Part shown: positions 1-6,518 of the stretch, in pieces
Layout of the letters: each line of letters begins with the position of its first letter
How positions within the stretch are numbered: position 1 is the stretch's first letter
Source of the DNA: Bacteroidetes bacterium RIFCSPLOWO2_12_FULL_37_12
Lineage (GTDB): Bacteria > Bacteroidota > Bacteroidia > 2-12-FULL-37-12
DNA: 64,000 nt
Assembly: GCA_001769655.1 (NCBI GenBank)
Contig: MEPC01000029.1
Coordinates: 22,186 to 86,185 of the forward strand
Direction: 5' to 3'
Notes under the pieces: generated by a model
Told to the model about the DNA's origin: nothing
Databases searched by the model: none
What the model saw: only the letters and a program-made list of their open reading frames with translations
Made by a program: the position numbers and the translations under genes

Positions 1-915
1 TGCATTATTGATTTTTTTCTTTTTAAAATGCGCAAATTTTATTTTCCGGAAGGAAATAGTATCCATCGTTTCTTTAATTTCATTTATCATAGAATCTTTG
101 CGTACTAAAATCAAAGAGACCGGTAGATTATATTGAAAAGATGAACTATACAAGCTATCTAACAAACGGCAACCTCTCAACAAATGTTCTACATATTTTT
201 TTCTGTCACTTTTCTCGTCCTTATAATTCAATAACTGAAGCGATTGAGAGCCATATTTCTTTGAAAGAAACATTTCAGCTCCTTTATCGCCCACGAAGGT
301 TGCCATATTTTCATTTTTCTCTGTTGAGTCGGGAATAAATAGAGTGGCATGCGTTAATTCATGAATAATTGTATTTGCTATTTCGCCTTCGCTGTCTTCC
401 AGCATGGATGATAAAATGGGATCCTTAAACCATCCCAGGGTTGACCAACCCGCCACCTCTGATATCCAGGTTTCATACCCATCTTTTTCTAATTCCTTTT
501 TTTCTTTTTCAAGTAAATCATAGTCAAAAAATCCTTTATAAGGAAAGGAACCAATCAGGGGAAAGTTCCAGATTTTTTCTTCAAACGAATACGGCTTGCA
601 GGCATACAAATTCCACAACACCGGCTTTCCTTTCTGGTCATAAAAAGTAGTGTAATTTTTAGTGTCACTCAACCCTAACTCATGCCTGGCAAATATCCGT
701 ACAGAGTCAATAAAACGTAATTTTAATTTCAAACCTTCGGATACAGCAGTATCATTCATTATTTCAATGACCGGTTTTGAAAGGTAAATGATTTGTAGTT
801 GATGGGCACCCTGTGACACCAGATACCGAACCAAGTTAAAATTTAAACTTATCCAACCCACTAGTGCCACTAAAAAAAAGATAAAAGATAATTTAATTTT
901 CCGTTTGACTGACAT
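1..915 (-). CDS. Predicted aminopeptidase, PF10023-like (partial, 3' end beyond the window)
   Basis: The frame stays open from an ATG at 915 to the left edge, 305 codons, so the C-terminus is missing. After a short hydrophobic N-terminus (residues about 8-24, signal anchor or signal peptide) the protein shows ARHELGLSDT, then SEVAGWSTLGWFKD, and the zinc-protease motif HELTH at residues 185-189, followed by a Glu-rich stretch and FVGDKGAE. This order is that of the 'putative aminopeptidase' family PF10023, a gluzincin-like metallopeptidase whose substrate is not established. It overlaps the end of the upstream membrane-protein gene by 23 bases, so the two are probably co-transcribed. Family assignment is by motif recognition; activity is inferred. 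Confidence 0.8.
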   Translation of the reverse strand, partial: MSVKRKIKLSFIFFLVALVGWISLNFNLVRYLVSQGAHQLQIIYLSKPVIEIMNDTAVSEGLKLKLRFIDSVRIFARHELGLSDTKNYTTFYDQKGKPVLWNLYACKPYSFEEKIWNFPLIGSFPYKGFFDYDLLEKEKKELEKDGYETWISEVAGWSTLGWFKDPILSSMLEDSEGEIANTIIHELTHATLFIPDSTEKNENMATFVGDKGAEMFLSKKYGSQSLQLLNYKDEKSDRKKYVEHLLRGCRLLDSLYSSSFQYNLPVSLILVRKDSMINEIKETMDTISFRKIKFAHFKKKKINNA

Positions 916-1861
916 TAGTGTTTAGCGTTTCGCTAAGTATCTTTCTCGATTTTACATTATAATATAATAAGGTAGAAACAATGGGTTCAAGCGGAGTAGC
1001 AAGGGTGTAAGCGGTTGACATGATTAAAGCATAAAGCCAATACCGGTGTTCAATTCTTTTAAAGATATCCATGCAAAAATCCAATACTTGTTGGGTGGTG
1101 GGAGAATCCATATTAATTAATTCCATTAGACCATTCAGGTTCAGGGCATCTAAGAAAAGTGGAATGCTTATGAGCGTTTGAATGATTACAATGGGGATTC
1201 CGAGCGCCAGTGTCATGACAATTCCGTTGAGCAACGTATTCCAGAAATAATTACTCACGAGATTGAAACTTCTTTTAAGTGCTTTTATAGGACCTCTTCT
1301 CTCAATGACAACTACGGGTAATACAAATAATAGGGAGATGGTAAGCCATATTCCAATGATAAAGGCGCCTAAGAGTAAAGCGATAAGTCCTATCATAGCA
1401 CCCAGTTGTATTACCCCCTGTACAATGACAGCCGCAATTACAGCATAAATAAACGGGTGTTGAAATGTGAATTTAAGATTTTCCCACAAGGTTTCTTCTC
1501 TTCCAATTCCTTTGTTTTCGATGAAACGGACATAAAAGGAAGAAATAAAGATTTTTTCCACAAATACCAAAAAAACAAAGACGAGAAATAGTGAATAAAT
1601 TTTTAATATGGGCAAAATATTTTGAGAAACAATTCCGAACGCCTGTTCAGATGCTTTGGTAGAAAATGAAAAGGAGCAGGTAAGTAAAAATTCTTTTACT
1701 TTATCAATGAGATATAAACCGAAAGCAAGGAATGTGATAAAATATATCAGTAAAGAGGGGAAAAAAAATCGAAAAAAATTCTGGAAATAAATTTTATACG
1801 CTGAGGACGTGAGTTCTGAGGTCGTTGAAGGATGTAAGTTTAAATTACCGGTAGAGGACAT
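893..1861 (-). CDS. Multi-pass membrane protein of unknown function
   Basis: The protein has 322 residues with about six hydrophobic segments: near 31-53, 86-106, a long pair at 136-185 containing Gly/Ala-rich helices, 214-236 and 280-300. The region around RRGPIKALKRSFNLVSNYFWNTLLNG resembles the conserved loop of the glycerophosphoryl-diester-phosphodiesterase membrane-domain / DUF975-like proteins, where an amphipathic A.K.S..L.....W motif recurs. I do not recognise a catalytic motif. It overlaps the downstream aminopeptidase gene and probably forms a two-gene unit with it. The start at 1861 follows directly on an intergenic stretch of AATTACGA repeats. Confidence 0.7.
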   Translation of the reverse strand: MSSTGNLNLHPSTTSELTSSAYKIYFQNFFRFFFPSLLIYFITFLAFGLYLIDKVKEFLLTCSFSFSTKASEQAFGIVSQNILPILKIYSLFLVFVFLVFVEKIFISSFYVRFIENKGIGREETLWENLKFTFQHPFIYAVIAAVIVQGVIQLGAMIGLIALLLGAFIIGIWLTISLLFVLPVVVIERRGPIKALKRSFNLVSNYFWNTLLNGIVMTLALGIPIVIIQTLISIPLFLDALNLNGLMELINMDSPTTQQVLDFCMDIFKRIEHRYWLYALIMSTAYTLATPLEPIVSTLLYYNVKSRKILSETLNTNVSQTEN

Positions 1862-1867
1862 GAGGAA

Positions 1868-1897
1868 TTACGAATTACGATTTTTGAATTACGATTG
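1868..1897. repeat. Short AATTACGA repeat tract
   Basis: Three near copies of GAATTACGA lie just upstream of the membrane-protein gene. The rest of 1916-2117 is AT-rich with one GC-rich hairpin (listed separately) and no ORF that I can support. Confidence 0.5.
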
Positions 1898-1941
1898 AAT
1901 TTGGAAGTTCTATGATTTTTCTGACAATTTCGGGAGCGTCA

Positions 1942-1968
1942 TGTCCCCCGCTGGCGGGGGCAGGGGGT
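1942..1968 (+). repeat. GC-rich REP-like hairpin, TGTCCCC family, copy 1
   Basis: The segment contains CCCCCGC..GCGGGGG followed by CAGGGGGT. It is a strongly GC-rich palindrome in otherwise AT-rich sequence and resembles the segment at 37279-37304. Confidence 0.5.
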
Positions 1969-2127
1969 GGAATTTTTATATACGATTTACAAATTAGGTG
2001 CTAAAAAGTAAAATATTTAATTGAATAGAAATAAAAGGCAAACATACATGAAATTTTTGAATTATGAACAAACTGTGAAAATTCGTAGCTATCGTAGTGA
2101 AAGTAAAAAAAAATTATTAATTTCGTG

Positions 2128-2224
2128 CCCGGGTAAGCCGATACGACCAGCTCCTGTCAAACTCCTCCAGGTCCGGAAGGAAGCAAAGGTAGATGGTTGA
2201 GCGGTGCGATATTGGTTTACCTTT
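2128..2224 (+). ncRNA. ffs: Signal recognition particle RNA, small bacterial type
   Basis: The conserved SRP helix-8 core is present: AGGTCCGGAAGGAAGCA with its GGAA tetraloop at 2169-2185. The outer ends pair: GGTAAGCCGATA (2132-2143) with TATTGGTTTACC (2210-2221), allowing G-U pairs, giving the expected long hairpin of about 95 nt. A run of seven T follows and acts as terminator. Upstream, TAATTTCG at 2118-2125 resembles the -7 element. This RNA binds Ffh and targets nascent membrane and exported proteins. The 5' end is approximate. Confidence 0.93.
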
Positions 2225-2230
2225 TTTTAT
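2221..2230 (+). terminator. T-run terminating the SRP RNA
   Basis: The 3' strand of the SRP RNA end helix is followed immediately by CTTTTTTTATT. Confidence 0.6.
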
Positions 2231-2233
2231 TGA

Positions 2234-2340
2234 CAACATCCAACATCCAACATCCAACATCCAATATCCAATATCCAATATCTAACATCCATTATCCAAC
2301 ATCCAACATCCAACATCCAACATCCAACATCCAATACCCA
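2234..2340 (+). repeat. Period-7 tandem repeat (CAACATC)
   Basis: About fifteen copies of a 7-base unit CAACATC, with variants CAATATC and CTAACATC, fill the gap between the SRP RNA and the transaldolase gene. Related but degenerate tracts occur in several other intergenic gaps of this window. Confidence 0.9.
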
Positions 2341-2359
2341 TTGACTAATAACCAGTAAC

Positions 2360-3022
2360 ATGAAATTCTTTATTGACACCGCCAATCTTACTGAAATAAA
2401 AGAAGCCCAGGATCTTGGAGTTCTTGATGGAGTGACTACTAATCCATCGTTGATGGCTAAAGAAGGAATTACAGGTGAACAAAATATTATTGATCACTAT
2501 AAAAAAATCTGCCAGGTGGTTGATGATAATGTGAGCGCAGAAGTAATATCTGTGGACTTCAAAGGAATGATAGAGGAAGGATTAAAACTTGCCGCTCTTG
2601 ATAAAAAAATAGTGGTTAAAGTTCCATTAATCAAAGAAGGAATCAAGGCAACAAAATATTTGACGGAGAAAGGAATCAGGGTTAACTGCACGTTAGTATT
2701 TACTGCCGGACAAGCGCTACTCGCCGCCAAAGCTGGTGCATATCTTGTTTCTCCGTTTATCGGACGTTTGGACGATGCCGGACATAATGGGGCTGACTTA
2801 ATCAAACAAATCGTACAAATCTACCGGAATTACAACTATAAAACATGGGTCTTAGCCGCTTCTATCCGTCATGTTCCTCATATAATTCAATGTGCTGAAG
2901 CCGGATCCGATGTAATTACAGCACCCTTCAAAGCGTTGATGGGACTTCTGCAACATCCGCTGACTGATAAAGGTCTTGCGCAATTTCTGGCAGACCATGA
3001 AAAAGTGAAGCAAAAATTTTAG
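2360..3022 (+). CDS. Small transaldolase / fructose-6-phosphate aldolase family
   Basis: The protein has 220 residues, the usual size of the FSA/TalC/MipB subfamily of class I transaldolases. FIDTANL opens the (beta/alpha)8 barrel, TTNPSL lies at 27-32, and the Schiff-base lysine is K87 in VVKVPL. NCTLVFTAGQALLAAKAGA and SPFIGRLDDAG follow. The family either transfers dihydroxyacetone between sugar phosphates (pentose phosphate pathway) or cleaves fructose 6-phosphate; the sequence alone does not decide between them. The start at 2360 directly follows the heptamer tract. A MITE-like element begins 8 bases after the stop. Confidence 0.92.
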   Translation: MKFFIDTANLTEIKEAQDLGVLDGVTTNPSLMAKEGITGEQNIIDHYKKICQVVDDNVSAEVISVDFKGMIEEGLKLAALDKKIVVKVPLIKEGIKATKYLTEKGIRVNCTLVFTAGQALLAAKAGAYLVSPFIGRLDDAGHNGADLIKQIVQIYRNYNYKTWVLAASIRHVPHIIQCAEAGSDVITAPFKALMGLLQHPLTDKGLAQFLADHEKVKQKF

Positions 3023-3030
3023 ATTTATAT

Positions 3031-3191
3031 GGGCTTGTTAAGAAATAAGGTTTACAGAATTGACGAAGATATTTTGTCATTTTTCAAGGCGCAAATTGTA
3101 GCTAATAGTAGGTGACTATAAGCAAAATTTGTAACATAGAAAAATGGCAAAAGAACAAGTCAAAATGTAAAGATTATTTCTTAACAAGCCC
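3031..3191. mobile_element. MITE-like 161-bp inverted-repeat element
   Basis: Perfect 18-bp terminal inverted repeats GGGCTTGTTAAGAAATAA (3031-3048) and their complement (3174-3191) bound a segment whose two halves are complementary at most positions over about 78 bases each, with a small centre around AGGTG. There is no transposase and no clear target duplication. The size and structure are those of a non-autonomous element moved in trans, or a long bidirectional terminator. It lies between the transaldolase gene and the next small gene. Confidence 0.75.
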
Positions 3192-3198
3192 TAAGGAT

Positions 3199-3570
3199 AT
3201 GCCAAATTCCGAAACCCCACCTTACGACCGTTTTTACCGCTGTATAAAAATTATAACCGGTGCATGGAAAAGCAAAGAGGGCTACCATTACGATGCTGAC
3301 CGCGCTATGGCAAAAATAGACGACCTAATTTCGGAAGGTAAATTTCTCTGGAAGGAAGAAGAAATTTCAGAAGAACTGGCGGATTTCTTCCCCGAAGAAA
3401 TGAATAAGGAGGAAATATTGGAAACAGCAAGAGATGAATCAAAACCTCATGAAAAAGGAACAAGCATGTTTAAATCAAGAACAAATCTATTTTTTTTTCT
3501 GTTCCTGTTCCTTATGTTTCTTATCACAATTTTCTTTTTATTCCCGTTCTTTTTTGGTCAGGGAAATTGA
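3199..3570 (+). CDS. Small C-terminally anchored membrane protein, unknown
   Basis: Starting at the ATG at 3199 gives 123 residues: a soluble acidic part (YDRFYRCIKIITGAW, then DRAMAKIDDLISEGKF and an E-rich stretch) followed by one very hydrophobic Phe/Leu-rich segment near residues 95-118. A GTG further upstream at 3112 would place 29 residues inside the MITE-like element, so I reject it as the start. AAGG at 3193-3196 is a weak ribosome site. I do not recognise the family. The MITE may have replaced or altered its original promoter. Confidence 0.55.
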   Translation: MPNSETPPYDRFYRCIKIITGAWKSKEGYHYDADRAMAKIDDLISEGKFLWKEEEISEELADFFPEEMNKEEILETARDESKPHEKGTSMFKSRTNLFFFLFLFLMFLITIFFLFPFFFGQGN

Positions 3571-3689
3571 AAAGATTTTCTAACTGAAGCCATCGGAGTT
3601 TATAAAATTTTTAAACGCGGAGTACTAATACACAGAACAATTAGTAAAAGAGCTTTACGAATCAATTTCAGATTAATCCACTGCGTCCC

Positions 3690-4871
3690 CTAAATCCCTT
3701 CCAACCACCCTGCATACTCATTATACACTTTCTCAGCCGAAAAATTTTCTCCATGATACAGTGAATCCTTCCTGTCCAACATTTCCAATTCCTCAATTCT
3801 TTCAGCCAGCTTGCTAATTTTTCCGGAAGGGTAATACTTAACTGCCTCTTCATTTTTTGCAAACTCTAGAAACTCTTCATTCTGAATATTAGTTATATAC
3901 GGGAGGTTTGCCGACATATAATAAAATATTTTGGAAGGAAAAGAAGTAAATGACTCAGAATCTGCCAATGCAAATCCAGCGTGAGAACGAAAAAGTAAAT
4001 TCACTAAATCATGAAAAGGCAATCCCCCTGTGACACAAACATTGGGTGGTAAATTTTTATGGCTTCTGTTAAAATCTTTTTGATTTTTATGCCCTTTTCC
4101 AACCAATAGCAGATGATATGCAGGAAACTTTTTCATTGCATTAAAGAGGACTTGCAATTCCCGGTTATGAGTTGAACTCCCAAGATATACAAAATATTTT
4201 TTATCCGGATGAAAAAAATCTTTTTTCCAGTTTTGCTCATACATGGAATAAAATAATCCCGAATTTATTCCTATTGGAAAATGCGAGTTCTTTTTATTAC
4301 CGATTTGTTTTTTTAGAAAATTCAAGTAATACGACGATACACTACATATGGCATTTGCGTTCTTTATTGAAAAATTCCTCAAAGCCCCATGAAACCGGAG
4401 TGGAAATTTGAGAATCTGGGATTTTACAAACCGTTCCATGGACTCAGGCCAAAGATCTTGAATATCCAGAACCACCGGTACGTTATATTTTTTGCCAATT
4501 TTAACGATGAAATAGGAGGAAAGCACGGGCGGAAAAGCACAAACTATTAAATCAGGTTTTTCTGCAGAAATCAACTTTTTCAATAATTTTTTTAACCGGA
4601 ATGCAAATTGGACGTGATTCAGGATGCGCCCTAACGATACATTTTTTTTATAGGACGATGTTGAAATAAGATGCCACTTAATTTCGGAAAATGGCTTTAC
4701 AAGTTTCACGGGAAATTCCCTTTGACATTTATTCAGATGAAAAAAGGATGATGAAATATAAGAAACAGTGTGTCCCCGCTCCACCAAAGTTGCCGCAAGA
4801 TATCCATAACGAATCAACTGGGCATCATCCCATGGCAAAGGATCAAAAGCACTGATAATAATGATTTTCAT
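3690..4871 (-). CDS. Glycosyltransferase, GT4-like (GT-B fold)
   Basis: The protein has 393 residues. The N-terminal Rossmann half begins MKIIIISAFDPLPWDDAQ, with GYLAATLVERGHTVSYIS typical of acceptor domains and VVLDIQDLWPES near residue 136, the D.QD.WPE motif of GT4 enzymes acting on surface polysaccharides. The C-terminal half has YLGSSTHNRELQVLF, LLLVGKGH, and a donor-site region ending in FPSKIFYYMSANLPYI. It probably adds a sugar to lipopolysaccharide or another envelope glycan. It lies downstream of the GT-C-like membrane gene on the same strand, separated by 131 bases of repeats. Donor and acceptor are not predictable. Confidence 0.8.
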   Translation of the reverse strand: MKIIIISAFDPLPWDDAQLIRYGYLAATLVERGHTVSYISSSFFHLNKCQREFPVKLVKPFSEIKWHLISTSSYKKNVSLGRILNHVQFAFRLKKLLKKLISAEKPDLIVCAFPPVLSSYFIVKIGKKYNVPVVLDIQDLWPESMERFVKSQILKFPLRFHGALRNFSIKNANAICSVSSYYLNFLKKQIGNKKNSHFPIGINSGLFYSMYEQNWKKDFFHPDKKYFVYLGSSTHNRELQVLFNAMKKFPAYHLLLVGKGHKNQKDFNRSHKNLPPNVCVTGGLPFHDLVNLLFRSHAGFALADSESFTSFPSKIFYYMSANLPYITNIQNEEFLEFAKNEEAVKYYPSGKISKLAERIEELEMLDRKDSLYHGENFSAEKVYNEYAGWLEGI

Positions 4872-4903
4872 TTTTTCTATTTTCTATTTTTTTATTATCC
4901 AAA

Positions 4904-4949
4904 CCTTCAAGGTTTTCCTGCGCCTCAAATCATTATTAAACCTTGAAGG
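4904..4949. repeat. 12-bp perfect inverted repeat (CCTTCAAGGTTT / AAACCTTGAAGG)
   Basis: The two arms are at 4904-4915 and 4938-4949 with a 22-base loop. The repeat lies between two minus-strand genes. It could end transcription of the upstream gene or be one copy of a dispersed repeat. Confidence 0.6.
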
Positions 4950-4958
4950 TCATTCACT

Positions 4959-4995
4959 ATTTTAACCATTTAAACCATTTAACCATTTTAACTTT
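4959..4995. repeat. Degenerate AACCATTT tandem tract
   Basis: Repeated TTTAACCA units, similar to the tracts at 46428-46468 and 55039-55082, lie just after the stop of the GT-C-like gene. Confidence 0.5.
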
Positions 4996-5002
4996 TACAT
5001 TT

Positions 5003-6472
5003 TTAATTTTTTATTCCTTGTAGCACTCTTCTCACCCTTCCTCTTTCATAAATCAGTGCCACCACATTTTCGGTAATTTTGATTTCAGGCACACGATGAA
5101 GCGGAACAACCCTTGCCATCAGATTATCTCTTTTTAAACGGACGTTCAGGATGTTTTTAATATCAGGAGCATTAAAAATCAATTGAAATCCTTCCTGCAA
5201 ATAAATGGAATAAGTGACCGCTTCCTTTTCTCCATCAAACATAATCAGTGAGTCGGCTTTATCTATTTCTTTTTTGTAAGTAAGAACTTCTGAAATTATT
5301 TTTTCAGCCGATTTTCCGTTTCGTAAAAGCAACTCAATTTTGTTTCGAACAGATATAAAACTTATTATGATAAAAATACCCATAAACAGATAAGTGGCAA
5401 ATTTATACCGCTTATTTAAATTAAATAATTCATTTACTACAAATCCCATAAAAATAGAAAATATTCCCAACGGTTGATAAACATATCCCTCGCTGGCTTT
5501 ACGAAGGAGAATATAAGGGAGTGTAGATGCTAAAAAAAGTAATATAAAAAAAACTCCGGTTCGGATATTATTCTTAATGAAAAACAGAAAGCCGAAAATA
5601 AACGGGATTGTAAAAATCACAAGCAATAATGATAAAAAAATATAATCTTCAGCCAATCCTAATTGAAATAAATGCACTGATGAAAAAGGAGAACAAATTA
5701 CAAGAAGATACCTTCCGAGATTTTCAATAACATTTAACCCAAACATCATACGGTAATCCTGTTCTCCAAAAAACTGAATGTTCTCCATGCAAAATAGACG
5801 GATGTACGAATAACCAACTGTTATCAGGAAAAAGGGAATAAGTAAAAGCCATCGTTTTGTATGTTGATTACTTCGGCATTCCGTCTCCCGTCTTCTGAAT
5901 TGAAAATAGAAAGTGACAATTAACATAATACCAAAGGCATTTACACCCGATTCTTTACAGAATATAGAAAGAGCAAAAAACAAAAAGCATAGCAAATAAT
6001 ATCTTAGGAATTGTTGAGACGAATGATTATATAAATAGCAAAACCATCCGGTCAAAAGCACAAAAACAGAAACCATGCTTTGATGTATTTCACCAACCCA
6101 CGAAACAGGCGTAACGGTTACGGAGTGAAAAAGAAAAAACATGGCTCCCAAAATCGCGGCATGGACTTGCATAAATTTTTTAAGTATAAAAAAAATCATC
6201 CAGCTATAAAATCCATGCAGAATTATGGCTGTGAAATGAGAAAAATAGGGTGGATTATTATCGTATAATATATCCAGTTTGACAAGAGAATAGGCGAGGG
6301 GTTGATACCACCTTCGGCAAGTACCTGTAAAAAAATCAGTGAACGTAAGACACTCATTGGTAAAATGGTCAAAATCATCCATAAAGAAATTTCCGTTGCT
6401 GGCTGGCTGGTAAACCAAATAAGCCATTAATAAAAACCCAAAAAAATACAATGTGGATAAATAGTGTTTCAT
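5003..6472 (-). CDS. Polytopic membrane protein, GT-C (PMT/TMTC-like) glycosyltransferase candidate
   Basis: The protein has 489 residues with about ten hydrophobic helices over residues 5-370 and a soluble C-terminal tail of about 100 residues. After the first helix comes NFFMDDFDHF, an acidic pair in the first periplasmic loop as in GT-C enzymes that use polyprenyl-phosphate sugars. SIFCKESGVNAFG after helix 5 matches the KE(S/T)G signature of TMTC/O-mannosyltransferase-like proteins. A role in protein or lipid glycosylation at the inner membrane is inferred. The ATG at 6472 is two bases from an ATG of the divergent helicase gene, whose better start is at 6519. Confidence 0.65.
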   Translation of the reverse strand: MKHYLSTLYFFGFLLMAYLVYQPASNGNFFMDDFDHFTNECLTFTDFFTGTCRRWYQPLAYSLVKLDILYDNNPPYFSHFTAIILHGFYSWMIFFILKKFMQVHAAILGAMFFLFHSVTVTPVSWVGEIHQSMVSVFVLLTGWFCYLYNHSSQQFLRYYLLCFLFFALSIFCKESGVNAFGIMLIVTFYFQFRRRETECRSNQHTKRWLLLIPFFLITVGYSYIRLFCMENIQFFGEQDYRMMFGLNVIENLGRYLLVICSPFSSVHLFQLGLAEDYIFLSLLLVIFTIPFIFGFLFFIKNNIRTGVFFILLFLASTLPYILLRKASEGYVYQPLGIFSIFMGFVVNELFNLNKRYKFATYLFMGIFIIISFISVRNKIELLLRNGKSAEKIISEVLTYKKEIDKADSLIMFDGEKEAVTYSIYLQEGFQLIFNAPDIKNILNVRLKRDNLMARVVPLHRVPEIKITENVVALIYERGRVRRVLQGIKN

Positions 6473-6518
6473 TATGGATGATTTTTTATTTTACTTTGCA
6501 GTTTTTCACGCCAAATCT

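Noticed and set aside
2234..2340. Regular repeats that might be a CRISPR array
   Set aside because: The unit is seven bases with no unique spacers and no cas genes nearby; it is a simple tandem repeat.
3112..3198. N-terminal extension from a GTG at 3112 for the small membrane protein
   Set aside because: These codons lie within the MITE-like inverted repeat; the ATG at 3199 gives a sensible protein.
6474..6518. Upstream ATG for the helicase gene
   Set aside because: It adds 15 non-conserved residues and overlaps a promoter-like TTTGC; MDFLSQLNPEQQKAV is the family start.
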